NCBI GenBank assembly: GCA_021234155.1
Contig: JAJEKV010000053.1
Location: 3,037,025 to 3,101,024 of the forward strand
Source of the DNA: Isoetes taiwanensis
Lineage: Eukaryota; Streptophyta; Lycopodiopsida; Isoetales; Isoetaceae
Direction: 5' to 3'
DNA: 64,000 nucleotides
The first letter of the stretch is position 1; each line of letters begins with the position of its first letter. Positions 32,605 to 43,839 of this stretch are shown here, one piece after another. A model generated the notes under the pieces. It saw only the letters and a program-made list of their open reading frames with translations. It was not told where the DNA came from and made no database searches. A program made the translations under genes and the position numbers.

Positions 32605-33243
32605 ATAAGACAACAGATGTACCGAGACAATCTGCTAGGAAAGGCAGGGAGAGACACCCTAGCGAAATTGAGGATGGGGAGCCACGATCTAAGAATTGAA
32701 AAGGACAGATGGAGGAAAGTAGAAAAGGACAATCGGATATGTAGAATCTGTGACACTGGGAAAGTGGATGATGAGAATCACCTGCTCAATGAGTGCCCAA
32801 TGTATGGAGACGTCAGAAACAAATACAGAAACATAAGATGGGGTCAGCCAGTACACACCCTGATGATAACGACAGAAACAATGAGAGATCTGGCAGACGC
32901 AATCCAGGAGATGATGATCGGCTAATCGAAGTGCACAAAGAAAAGGGTTTAATATGAACTCTGCTATAGCGTCATACGCCTAAGAAATGCCTTTCGCCTT
33001 TAAAGTCGATCGATAACGACGTTGATCACAAAGACGCCATGATGCCATTCAAAGCGGATGCTTACTAAGAAACCGCGAAACCCTCGTAGTAAAGGCTACA
33101 ATAAACTGAAGGCATGCAGTAGCCTCTTTAGGAGTCCCATGCTAAGCATAAGTCCGTGGGCCTGTGGCACAAGGGACACAATTTCATTCTATTCTATTCT
33201 ATTCTATTCTATTCTATTCTATTCTATTCTATTCTATTCTATT
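32605..33243 (+). mobile_element. LINE 3' end with zinc-binding tail and (ATTCT)n terminus
   Basis: A frame at 32617-32925 has the C-terminal Cys/His motif of a non-LTR retrotransposon: RICRICDTGKVDDENHLLNECPMY, given here only in its key residues C-X2-C, H and C. A 3' UTR of about 250 bp follows. The element ends in about 12 copies of ATTCT (33183-33243) in place of poly(A). A second fragment of similar design lies on the minus strand at 58571-59190 and also ends in the same pentamer. The 5' part is absent. Confidence 0.75.
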
Positions 33244-33449
33244 TTGGAATACAAAAATGTATTCTGAAATAGGAAATAAAACTTACTTGTGCAGCTCTTT
33301 GGACATGTGAAGACTTTTCTACGACTTGCCTTTACTTTTAAGCTCACCACATTCGAACATGTCAAAAATTTGGTTCTGCAAGTCCCAAATCTAAATCAAA
33401 AGCAAGAAGTCAGTGTGCAAACTTTGACAACAATATTCTGGAATAAGAA

Positions 33450-34228
33450 CTAGCTTACCCTGCCTTCCCTGAGTGCAAGTTGGAACCAGTCGTCGTTTCC
33501 TATAAGTGTTGCCCTTTTGTTTGCTTCATCACATTTCAAAGAACACACGACAACACATTGTTCTTTCAAGTCCAACCAGTTGGCAGGTGTTCTTAGAGCT
33601 TCATCAAACTTCTTTTCAAAGAGCACATATTCTCTATGCATAAATCTAATTTTATCAATAAACCTCTCTTGAGCTTGTATTCATTGTCTGCATTATGAAT
33701 ATTAGCCAGTATTTTGGCTTCATCATCTTCTAAGGCACAATAGACAGTAGAGAGAATGTTTAGATATTGAATGTTTTGCTTCTCCTTGTAGAGCTGTTTC
33801 CTAGCTTTGAAACTGTAGTTACCTTCCAGCACATAAAGTGTTTACGTTTCTGCTTGCTTCCTATCATAGTCATGTGGGTCCATACATTGGCACATGTCAA
33901 CCAGCAGCACAGTGGGTGCTACATGGGCTTGAGGATTACTCCTCATCCTTTCTTTTAAATTTCTTAAGTGATCGGAATAAATCCTTTTCACTTGCAATGG
34001 TCTCTCTCCACGCTCGTGTTTGGGAGACAATTTCATGGAAGTGAACGCGAGGTAGATAACACCTTTGATCATTTTCGTCTGGTTTATTTTTTCAAATTTT
34101 CCGCTGGTCTTATCCAGCTTCTTTTTTTTAATAGGAACTCCAGGTGCCTTGCCCTTGCCCTTGCCCCTAGTCTTCTTTGGTGCAGGTTCATTTGAAGTAG
34201 TGCCAAGGCTTAAAGTTTTCCTCTTCAC
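33450..34228 (-). pseudogene. ParB/sulfiredoxin-fold-like protein, frameshifted
   Basis: Three overlapping minus-strand frames read as one protein. The first (34228-33842) has a Lys/Gly-rich basic region, then LQVKRIYSDHLRNLKERM and APTVLLVD. The second (33832-33593) has YVLEGNYSFKARKQLYKE, then CALEDDEAKILANIHNA. The third (33641-33450) has FDEALRTPANWLDLKEQC. The order is: a helix that scans a number of positions, a strand, an (I/V)-(D/E)-G-(N/H) turn followed by an alpha helix ending in ARKQL, and DDEAKILANIHN. This is the layout of the ParB/Srx nucleotide-binding fold (VIDGxHRxxAL ... LSDEEAxxLAxxxN). The usual His-Arg of the GxHR motif is replaced by Tyr-Ser. Its association with a DDE transposase is inferred from shared orientation and shared TIRs. 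Confidence 0.38.
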
Positions 34229-34263
34229 AGACTTCTTTGACTCCTTTGTAGCTACTTAACAAG

Positions 34264-34830
34264 CTATTGACTTTTTCCCAGACCTTTTAGAAGGCAAGGT
34301 TGTGGCTTCTTTGGATTCACTACTTGACACTTCAGAGATTCAATGTGTTCAAATTCAATCTCTTCTTTTCCAGATGAACTTATATCCATGACCTTATGTT
34401 GACTTTTATGCACCTTGTCGAGGCTTAACAGGCTTTTCTTGTTGATGTAATGCATGAAGGAGTTCCATAAGGATTCTGGCTGCACTTTTGTTGTTTTGAA
34501 ATATCTCGTCTCAACAACAAATGCTCCTTGTGATGTCTTACATCTTATCCTTTCACCTCTCCAAGTGATGCAACAGCTTTACTCACAGCTCTTAAAGTTT
34601 CCACGTAGATAAAATCTTCTTCGGCGTATTGAACCGTGCCCTTCTTGTTGTAGACAAATAAGAAAGTAGTAGTACTGTATTTTTGCTTCATTCCTCTCTG
34701 TATGTACCACTGAGTACGTAAGCACTCTCAAACACCTCAGGTTTTGTGGTGTCTTCCCTATTTGTCTGTGGATGTGGGGGCTTTCTTGCAAAAGGTGGTT
34801 GTTTGTTTGAGCTGCAAAAATGTCAAACAT
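34264..34830 (-). pseudogene. Unassigned coding debris upstream of the ParB-like segment
   Basis: Minus-strand frames at 34830-34579 and 34485-34264 are open for 70-80 codons each (for example LLQESPHIHRQIGK and SLLSLDKVHKSQHKVMD). They may belong to the same transposon protein as the ParB-like segment. I recognise no motif. Confidence 0.25.
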
Positions 34831-35059
34831 TGCTCAGAAGAAAAGCCTACATCCACAAAGGAAATGTAGCCGACAATGAACTCGTATTATGCGTTGAGGC
34901 AATAGAGCACTACATTGTGGCAGTTATGCTTATGTTCTTATTGCTCTTCATTCCCAGGGGCAAATGGGACAAGGAGTTTTGTTGGAAGAACTTGAGGTCT
35001 TAATGCTTTGATTGACTGAGTGGGTCTGCCGCTTGGCTGAGCTAGACTGGTCATTAACT

Positions 35060-36000
35060 TATTTTTTCATTGTCACAGTTGTTTCTTCTCTATTGAGAAA
35101 CATTTGCGTGAACAACTAGCCATAAGGTCAATATTAGTTTCAATGCATGAAGCTCAAAGTTTAGCTCGTGGTACTTTGCTGTTTGCTTTTTTAACTCTAG
35201 CAAGCGGAGGTGCAATTGCTCTTGTGCATCGGCATAAAGTATCTTACCTTGAAAACTAATGTCTTTTCCAGTTCTCGCATTGTAAGATCCTAACTGGAGG
35301 AAACTTCTCCCAATCTTAGAAGCCTTGAGAGTATGCCCATATTATTGGTAGAATTAGCCTTGTCCAAGGCATTGATCCTATCTTGCAGAGCTTGAAGCTG
35401 ATGTTTGTGACCATCTATGGAAGCTATTTGGACCGGTCATTGAATCTTGCTAGCTGCACATGTATGGAGTTGAGCAATATTCTTCCTAATATCATGCTCA
35501 TCAAAATGTTATGTGATCTGGAGTATAGTATCTAGTATATTAGGTGTCGTAGCAAGATTAGTCTGGAGCTTGGTAACGTTCGATCTAGTCTAGTGGTGTT
35601 CAAATTGTGCAAGCTCAAAACGAGCATCAAATTCTCTATGTGAAGTTCCATGCTTGAAATATGTTGCCTCTCTTTAGCTAGCTGGTTTTTTAGCAGAGAT
35701 TTTTGAACGATACTGAAGATGCGAAGAATTGGTATATGACCATGCTAAGAAACAAATTTTCTCCTAAGAGTAACTAAAAGACATATATATCTCTAAACAC
35801 TATCTTAGATGAAAGGGATTGATACTGAACATGCCAATGCTAACACAAAAGGATGGAGACAATACTCAGTACTGCAAAATGTATATACAATTTCAATGGA
35901 TAATTGGATTGGAATAGAAAACTTAGTGCAAGTTGTAGAAACATTTTGAATGAACAATTGGATTGGAATGGAAAGCTGGAACCTACAAGTTAAGTTTGAA
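35060..36000 (-). pseudogene. Coiled-coil segment shared with 25533-26110
   Basis: The minus-strand sequence carries a broken coiled-coil frame with a DRI-AL heptad pattern, CAAS/QLA-rich helices and ELHALK-like words. It matches the plus-strand sequence at 25.53-26.11 kb and, beyond the CACTA insertion there, 8.60-8.88 kb and 16.85-17.13 kb. The presence of two copies of this family in the window shows it is a dispersed repeat. Several stops and shifts are present in both. Confidence 0.5.
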
Positions 36001-36427
36001 CATGGAGATGGGCAGCATTATATGGGTTTGTGGTTTTTTTTTTATTTGTTACCTTCAACACGATTGTGTATTAAACAGGAGCAAATCATCGAAAGGGGAG
36101 CAGAAAGGGTCTTCAAAGATTCCTGTTTTTTGTCAAAAAAGGGGTAAATTAAGGTAGAAAAAAAATAAAAACATAAATTTGCATTTTGCATCCCCCTAAA
36201 ACCAGTCCTTTTTTTGCACAAAGTGAGAATTGCCTACATCACAATGACACTTTTTCACACAATTAAGATTTCCTTGAAATGTATTTTTAGAGAGAACTAA
36301 TATTTTCAGTGAACATAGCTTTTCATTGAAAATGGAAGTGAAGTATTAATTGAAATAGTAGTAGTTACAAAATTCAAAGATGAAATTTTCATATTTAGAT
36401 GCAAAATTTACAGTCTTTCCCTAATAC

Positions 36428-38363
36428 TTAGTTATGTGCAAAAGTGAGAGGAGTGATAAGAGAGGGATCAAGCACATCATCATATTCATTTATGCCTTCT
36501 TCGTCACCTTCACTTGTTTCACTGTCACTTGAGAAAGTGCTTGAGTTATCTTCCTCATCACTATCAACAGAGGGCGAAGCATTTTCATCCCCGCTCTCTT
36601 CTTTCTCCTCGTAATTACAAGCCTTCTTAAGCAAGTTGATCGTTCTCTGGCGTAGACGATTGTCGGACTTTGGTTTGAAGTCATAACACTGTATATGAAC
36701 TTCTTGTATGTTTAGCTCCTCCCTACAACCCACTTTTTGGTCCTTTATCCCTTTCCTTGAGTTCTCATTTCTAATTTATACCTTCCTTCAAAAGCATTTA
36801 CTGAACGTATAGCAATCCAGTGACTCTTGAGTTTAGTCACTAAGCCTTCCTCTTTAATTGTGTCAGTAAATTTTGCTATCCAAAAATGTTGACCTTTTTC
36901 ATCTTCCTCAGTTGAAGAGCAATGAGTATATCTTTTGTAATTTCTGTGATATTGATCAGAGGCTCATTCTTGTATCTTGGTCCGAGGTACATGACCAAGT
37001 CCTCTTCTTCTTCTACTAAAGGTGCTACTATAGCATTGCTTGGGCCTGCTTGGTTCTGGATGTGCTGGAAGATGTGAGGCCACTCAAAGGGTTCCTGCAA
37101 CTGCCTTAGACTCAGGATTTCGTTCACGATCTTTTGTTCTAGAAAGAAACTTCTCCACCACATTTGGTCTTATTCTAAGAAGTAAAAGCTCAAGGAAATT
37201 CCATTTTCAATGGCTTGTAAGGATTTCACTAGGGTACTTTTGTTCTCCTTTAACTGTGTTGGATTTTTTAGAGGAAGTTGCTCAGCATATTCTACCAAGC
37301 CAGTGTCTGGAATAGATTTGAGGAAGCGCAACCCCTTTGGTAGACTTCCGTCTTTAGTTGTGGTGTACTCCTTCCCTTATTGAGAAAGTGAGGTAGAGTT
37401 GTCTTTCTTTGGTCCATACCATCAATCACAATAGACATGTACTGTAGTGGATGCTAAAGAGCTTTTTTTTGTCCCCTTTTTTTTTTATGTTTAGCAAGTT
37501 TTCTTCTCTCGGCTAATTGTTGTTCACAGTGTCTAGCAAGGTTTTATTGAACAATATCTGATAAAGAACCTTGATTACAGTAATTACCTCAGTAGAATGT
37601 GAGAAATAGAAACTGTAATTTGCTTCTTTCGATCTCTATCTTTGTAGTTTTTTTTTTACTCTTTAATTCTACATATCTTGAGCACACAGACATCATATGT
37701 TTATGACGAATTTTCACTAGATCGAATTCACTTTCCCACAGTCTAGTGAAGTGCGAGTAGGAGATGTCTTAGACCCAGTGCATATCTCCTTGTATTTCTG
37801 GAAGATATCTTCTTTTATGATGTTGTCTATTAAATGATACATGTTTTACTGTTAGGCAACATTTCACATGTCTCTTTGAAGTAATTCTCCATCCAAGATA
37901 TAGCGGTTAGGGCATGCATTGTTATAACTCTTTATAGGCCCACAATGATCATCGATTGTAGGATTTTTATTCAATCTTTTGTGTATTCGAGACATTCTAG
38001 TAGCCCCCAAACGGGTACAAACATGAAGTATTTTTGGCAAACTTGTATGATTAATGTAATATAAAAAAGTCCGACGACCTAGTCTTACATGATAAGCCAA
38101 GTAGGCATTCTGGTCAACAAATGCCATAGAACTGTAGTTATCTCCAATTTAAATCTGGTAATGCAACCCAATGAACAACATGTAGACCTTAGAATTTTTC
38201 TCATCTTTTGCTCGTCCATCAGGTTCTTCTTCCTCATAGAAGAACATGCTCTCAAGCTAATGTCAACCTTGAATTTCCTAGAAGATTGGCTAGAGAACAT
38301 GTAATCTCTTCTATTATCACCTTCATCCTCCAAGAATAAATCCATTGTATGAGTAACCTCCAC
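36428..38363 (-). pseudogene. DDE-type transposase remnant (IDGMDQ-KT family), many frameshifts
   Basis: Minus-strand frames, in order: 38363-38085 (FKVDISLRACSSM, then a CC-x-GC motif in RSTCCSLGCITRF); 38127-37864 (AYLAYHVRLGRRTFLYYIN, CTRLGATRMSRIHKRL); 37830-37680 in a shifted frame (SYSHFTRLWESEFDLVKIR, MMSVCSRYVELK); 37560-37490 (ARHCEQQLAERRKLAKH); and 37440-37380 (IVIDGMDQRKTTLPHF), which has the look of the first catalytic Asp strand of a DDE nuclease. A coil at 37163-36876 and an acidic Ser/Glu/Asp tail at 36733-36428 follow. I recall the order CC-GC, RLW-FD, VKIR, SVCSRC-ELK, IDGMDQ-KT from unannotated transposon proteins of ferns, mosses and invertebrates (DUF7869-type, from memory). 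The second Asp and the Glu are not identifiable. Confidence 0.5.
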
Positions 38364-39130
38364 TCTAGGAGTAACCTCCTATGTCCTTAGTGGACTACTT
38401 GAAGAAGAAAAAAGACCGTGTGAAGCTGTTCTCGGATAAGGCGGAGATAAAGTATTAAAGGTTAATGATGGACCGTAAGAGGTTATGGCAGCATCTGTGT
38501 GATTAAAAGAATTTTCAAATATATTTCTAAGTGCAGACTGAAATTCGCTATAACTAATAGGTGTTTGAAGTGGTGGTGAGGGGAATCTTTTATTAAATGA
38601 TGATGTGAAGGAGCTGAAGTCATATTTAAAAAAGTTTTAATGGAGTTCACAAGGTCTTAAGCATGCTCTGACTTTCCCTGGGCATCAGGAGCAAGAGAAG
38701 CTATAGCTTCTCGAGGTAGTCTGCCCACACTGGACATCCCTTGAACTGGAGCCTAGGTTGTTTGGGGAGATGGAAGGGAGGGTGGGGGTAGTCCCTTATG
38801 TAGAGGGGGAGATGACAAAAAAGGTGTAGGTAAGAAGTTTCTGACAAGACTTGGAGAAGGCACAAAAGGTGAAGGCAATTTATTGAGTTCTGGACTAGAT
38901 GTATCCTCAAGAAGAATTGAAGATCTTGTGGACACTAGGAGGAAGAACATTTTCTTCAGGAGTTAAATTTGAACTGCAAGGACTAGACACCATCTTCAAA
39001 TCCTATTAAACATAAAAACCAAGTTAAAGTTTGTTTGTTCACCAAGTTTTGAGAAAGCAAAAGATGGTTCTATTCTAGAATCGAATACAAAGTTCATTTA
39101 GAAGAAATATTCCTTTCATGAGTCCTGTTC
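38364..39130 (-). other. Proline/serine-rich leader of the DDE element, broken
   Basis: A minus-strand ATG at about 38992 opens a short Ser/Pro-rich frame (MVSSPCSSNLTPEENVLPP). It meets stops within 35 codons and other P/S-rich frames (38950-38701) overlap. This is likely the low-complexity N-terminal leader of the transposase. Confidence 0.3.
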
Positions 39131-39485
39131 TATAATACACTACAAGAAAGTTGAGCATTCTCTGTATTCTATAATATATAGAATATTTATACGATGAATC
39201 CAAAACCTTTAAAAGCGAATTCGAGCGCCTCATTCTTGTATTTCGGGTCAATGTGCTTTAGTTGTCAGCTATAGTGCCTTCGACCACCTTCCAAAACTGC
39301 TTCCACGTTTTCTATACGGGTCGGCATAGATAGATAAGACATGAAAGTATGCAGTACGACTGTTTTTCAGTTTGATTTGTCCTGAACACTACTCTGGAAT
39401 CAAAAGTATATTCCCGAAACTTTGCTATTCCAATTCTCGAATACCATTTTGCTGTTCTAGAATAGCAAATGTGTATTCCAAAATA

Positions 39486-40414
39486 CTTTCTAATTTCATA
39501 AGAGTTTTAAGAATTAAATATTTCTCATTCTGGAATTGATTTAGGCATTTAGTTTGAAGATTTGCACTAAATTATGTAGTCTTGCGTGAACTTTTTTAGA
39601 TTGTTTGAGTGACTTTAGCCTTGCTAAATTGGTGAATTGTTGTTGTTTATCTCTCGCGCTTTAGAATTTACCTACGTTTTCTCTTAGATTTTGGCTTATT
39701 CTTTGTCTTACTCCAAGTTTTAATTTCTGACACTTGCTTTGCTAATCTCTATTCACATGAGGATCTCGCAAGGAAGATTCAAACAGTGATCCTTACCTAG
39801 ATGAACTTTCATGCTCATGTGTATATTGTCAAGGCCTTGTGTCCTACACCTCCAATGTCATAACCAGCCATGCTTTTCAAAATTTACAATTCCAAATGTA
39901 GCCAAGTTGAAATGGACCTCTTTATATCTTGACCATGACCTTACATCTTTACAGAAAGAATTGCATCGATGAGCACTTGTATGCACGAGGGATATACGAC
40001 AGACTGGCCGCACAACTGGGCTAGTGCATGGCAAGGTAAGATTTTTTCATCCATCGAACCACACTACTACAGGCACTACTGCGACAGCCTCTCATGGCGA
40101 TTGCACCCCTACTCCCGGATAATCTTTTCCATCAAGAATACACTTTTGTTATTCCAAGTTGTGTAGAATTTGAAACTCAAGCTTGTGATTTCTGGCTCAA
40201 AGAATTTGTGGGAAACAAAGTTGCTCAGTTATGAGAATTTTTTCTTTGAATTGTGACTTGATAGATATGAAGATCATGGTGAAAATGTATTCTAACATTT
40301 AATTTGGCCAGGAATGTCTCGAGTAGTAAGTTTCTTGCTTCTTTTGTACTCTATTTTTTTTGTCTATCAGTAGCATAATTATATTGGTTGGTAATTTAAG
40401 CTCTTCTTTGGTTC
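39486..40414. other. No recognisable gene
   Basis: I see no conserved frame or repeat structure here. A 65-codon plus-strand frame at 39969-40166 is probably chance. Confidence 0.4.
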
Positions 40415-41480
40415 TTGATTGCTTTCCCGCTTTTGGTTGCAACCTTTCACTATAATCCCCTAACCTTACGTCACATAATCCACCATTTTTTGTGCTGTCA
40501 AAAAAGTGATCAAGCTGTTCTGCTCTCCAAATTGAAAAAGATTGACTCAGTCTCCTCAGAATTCATTCCTTCTAGAGATTTCTCTGACTTGAATTTGCTA
40601 AAAATTATGGATCCTCTCTCTGATTCGACCCCTGTTTGGGACAATCTTTCAAAAGATCCTAGCATTCTTGGCTTTCACTCCTCAATTAGATCTACGAACT
40701 AGCATTCCTTTTTTTTATGGAGTACCTAATCCAAAATTGCTGTGATTTTGAAGGTTAACAAAACGAGGATCAACCTTGAAAAATATGGTCACACCTTCTT
40801 TCACTTCACAAAGGCATCTCAATCAATGCCATGTATTAGTTAAATTACCCGTATATTCTAACTCAATGTGGTAGTGAGAGCTTACCAAATTTTTTCCTTT
40901 ATAGTGGTATCCTTGTCTTTGAAAATTATCATTTTTCATTTCTTATATGGAGCCCGAAGCATTTTATTGCTGATCTCAACAGTTACTATGTTGCATCCAC
41001 TTCTCTCCATGGTTTGAACCCCATCTACTGGAACCAAGAATCATTCAAAATGTTATTCAATACCATTGCTATTTATGTTTCCACAATTTACTCTCCTTAT
41101 AAACCTCTAATTGCCTTTGTTCAACTTGACCTCAGCCAAAATATCCCAGCCTAATTCCCTTCACTGATTGCTTTGGCCAAAAGACTTCCTTGGACCTAAG
41201 GTGGATTATTTTACTCCTAAATGCTCTCAATGCTTGGCTAAACATTTTTGATATGTAGAGTGCAAGCAAAAAGATAATTCTCCAAGGACAAATAAACCAC
41301 TCATGGATAATATGGCTACTCTTGCTCCAACTGCTATCATAAGCAACAAAGGTCCTAGAATTATAAATTCTAGTCATGTTGATATTGCTCAGCATGTTTG
41401 GAATAGTTAATGGAAGCACCAAAAGAATTTCCAAAAGAAGACTGAAATGGAAAAGAATTCTTTGTAGAAGTTATTAATGT
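40415..41480 (+). pseudogene. LINE ORF1-like (gag-like) remnant
   Basis: An open stretch at 40415-40702 is followed by shifted frames containing NYHFSFLIWSPKHFIADLN, IYSPYKPLIAFVQLDLSQNIP and then DYFTPKCSQCLAKHF, with YVECKQK after a stop. A W-P strand, a (F/Y)-LDLS strand and a degenerate zinc knuckle (C-S-Q-C ... H ... C) in this order resemble the ORF1 (DUF4283-type) of plant L1 elements. At least four stops or shifts interrupt it and no ORF2 follows. Confidence 0.35.
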
Positions 41481-43384
41481 GAGTATTCACAGTTCAAGCG
41501 ATCTTAACCTAGAAATATTACAGAGATAATGGTTGCTAGTACAGAGTTAATGGTTACTTGAATTGAAGACAGGTTTTTCAATGATTTATAATCAACATAG
41601 ACCTTAATGGTCATATTACAAGAGAAACCACATTTGGAAATATTATGTGGTCGAATAGGAAAAGACGATTGTAATCTCGTGGAACCTCTTAATGCCGAAA
41701 CTGAGTCCGAAATCGACTCCAGTCAGTATGGAACTTAGCATAAAAACAAGTAGAACATATGTGATTAGGAATCTGATTACAGTCGATCATGTTTTAAGGG
41801 GAATAGCAATTCCTGTGAATGAGGTTCTCTCATATTTGCATTGATAACATTGAACGAATAGTGCATCGATACTATTTGCTACAATATTATTATTGTTACA
41901 TTTAACAAAAGTCTAGTGTCAAGTTAGTTGCCATTATTCAAATTCAGATATAGACTTGTTAAGTTGATCCAAAAAATACAGACTAGTTGATCTAACAATT
42001 TGAGTTGTTTTTTAATATTGATATCATAACAGAGATGGCAACTAGACTTGGTTCATCATTGTTAAATGGAGTTGAGATGTTTCAAGGGAAAGCAGGTTTT
42101 CAGGCTTGGAAAGAGAGAATGAAGGATGTACTGCAAGTAGAAGATCTGTGGGATTTGGTTGCAGGAGATAAAAATGGAGTAGGAGAGAGCAGTATTGCTC
42201 ATTCGAGAAAGAGTGGAGCAGTGAAGGTTCTCTTAATGCAGTTACAAGTGCAAGTGTTTCAAAAAGGGTACATCAAGTTAAATGTATAGGGCACATAAAG
42301 TTAAATGTATCATTTCCAGTAAGTTTAAGTTCCAACATCATGTTCAAATTCAAAAACAAAACACCCAAAGAAATGTGGAATTTTCTAGTCAAGCGTTATG
42401 AGGTTAAGAATTCATCTCCGATTGAAATGTTTGATAGAGAGCTGAGAAAATTAAAGTTTAAAGATGAAGACAATATTATTCAGTTCTTTTAAAAGGATGA
42501 TAATATAGTGACAGACCTATAAGTAGCAGGGGTACCTATTACCAAGGATTTTCATTTCCGTCACTATCTAGGGCCTTTTTAGAATATGACTAGTTATCAA
42601 CTCTGATGAGAAGTGTCGCATGAAATCGAGAAAGTGCAGAATTGATGATTAGGACAGAGATTGAACAAAGGAAAATACTTAAAGGAGATGAAGAAAATGC
42701 TGAAATTCTTTTTGTAGGTAAAAAGAAAGGTCGATTTGGAAATGATAAAAGCAAGTTAGGACTATGCTTTATCTCTAAAGCTTATGGTCATTTAAAAAAT
42801 AATTGTCCCAAGCTGAAGGAGAATAGGTGCTTTAATTGGGAAAAACTTGGCCATGTGGCTGCAAACTGGCCCAGTCTCAAAGATGTGGGAAAAGGGAGAT
42901 GGGAAACTTCAAAAGGTTGAAGAATTTGGATTATTGGAGCTCTATGATTTAGAAGGAAAAATAGTTAATTTGAATGATGTACTAGCTATTCCAAATACTA
43001 TAAGGGATGCCCCCAGATTCCTGGAGTTGATTTTCGTGAGACATTCTCTCCAGTAGCACATCTCTCATCCATAAGAGCAGTTTTAGCCATTGCAGCTGCT
43101 CGAAATATGGAATTGGACCAAGTGGATAGTGAAGACTACTTTTCTTCATGGAAAGTTGGAGAAAGAGGTATTTATGTGGCAGCCTCCCGGTTTTGAATCT
43201 CGTGGGCAGCAAGCTCAAGAGATCAATCTATAGTGTGATATTTTACTCCAAGAGTATGATATCACACTATAAATTCATTTTTCACAGATAATGGATTTCA
43301 GCGAAGTCATTCTGACTGGAATATATATTGCAAAAGGAAGGAATGGTTGATCATTGTTCTTTGTATCGATGACCTTATTCTTGC

Positions 43385-43839
43385 TGTAACGTTCCTAACC
43401 GACATGCCCTTAGCCAACCAAGCAAACCCGGCCTAGACGCTTATGAGTAGTCGCTTCTACCCATTTATGCTGGTCTCTCGGGAACGCGACACCTATATCT
43501 ACTGAAGCGATCTCCCATGGGTCCGCTACAACCTCTCCCACTAGAACTATGCTCGCCCCTCGAAAGCATCACAAATCATAGACCACACCATCCCATGGTG
43601 TCCAAGCCCAAGTCATGACCTACCGGCCCAACGGTATTCCGAGTCATACTTTTCCCCATGGAGACTTCGAACCGAGCCCCCAAGCCGATACTAAGTGTAA
43701 CATTCCTAACCGACATGCCCTTAGCCAACTGGGTAAAACTGTCTAGACGTTTATGAGTAGTCGCTATACCCATTTACGCCCGGTGTCTCGAATGCGACAC
43801 GAGATCTACTCGAGCGGTCTCCCATTGGGTCCGCTTACA
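43385..43839 (-). mobile_element. TRIM (miniature LTR retrotransposon) nested in Copia C
   Basis: Two direct repeats of about 145 bp (43385-43530 and 43696-43839) start TGTAACGTTCCTAACCGACA / TGTAACATTCCTAACCGACA and end GGGTCCGCTACA / GGGTCCGCTTACA. They therefore have TG...CA ends. They flank only 165 bp of internal DNA with no coding capacity. On the minus strand the internal segment begins with a sequence loosely like a primer binding site (TTAGTATCGGCT) and ends with a purine tract (GTGGGAGAGGT), which suggests minus orientation. The 5-bp flanks are CTTGC (43380-43384) and TTTGC (43840-43844). Without the element the Copia C frame continues from the CIDD motif into the thumb region. Confidence 0.8.

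Larger units (their letters stand above)
33240..39485 (-). mobile_element. TIR-flanked DNA transposon with DDE, coiled-coil and ParB-like reading frames (decayed)
   Basis: The left end ATTTTGGAATACAAAAATG (33241 on) is mirrored at the right: the reverse complement of 39440-39485 begins ATTTTGGAATACACATTTG. The first 13 bases are identical and the next 20 are roughly three-quarters alike. Between them, all recognisable coding is on the minus strand. From right to left it consists of an N-terminal domain and a first catalytic Asp region of a DDE-type transposase (38.36-36.4 kb), a coiled-coil segment (36.0-35.06 kb) and a ParB/sulfiredoxin-like segment (34.2-33.45 kb). All frames are broken by several shifts. 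The left end abuts the LINE (ATTCT)n tail. The target duplication is unclear, and I do not know the superfamily. Confidence 0.5.

Noticed and set aside
33183-33243. (ATTCT)n as an ordinary microsatellite
   Set aside because: It sits precisely at the 3' end of a LINE, and a second LINE copy ends the same way, so it is better explained as the element's tail.
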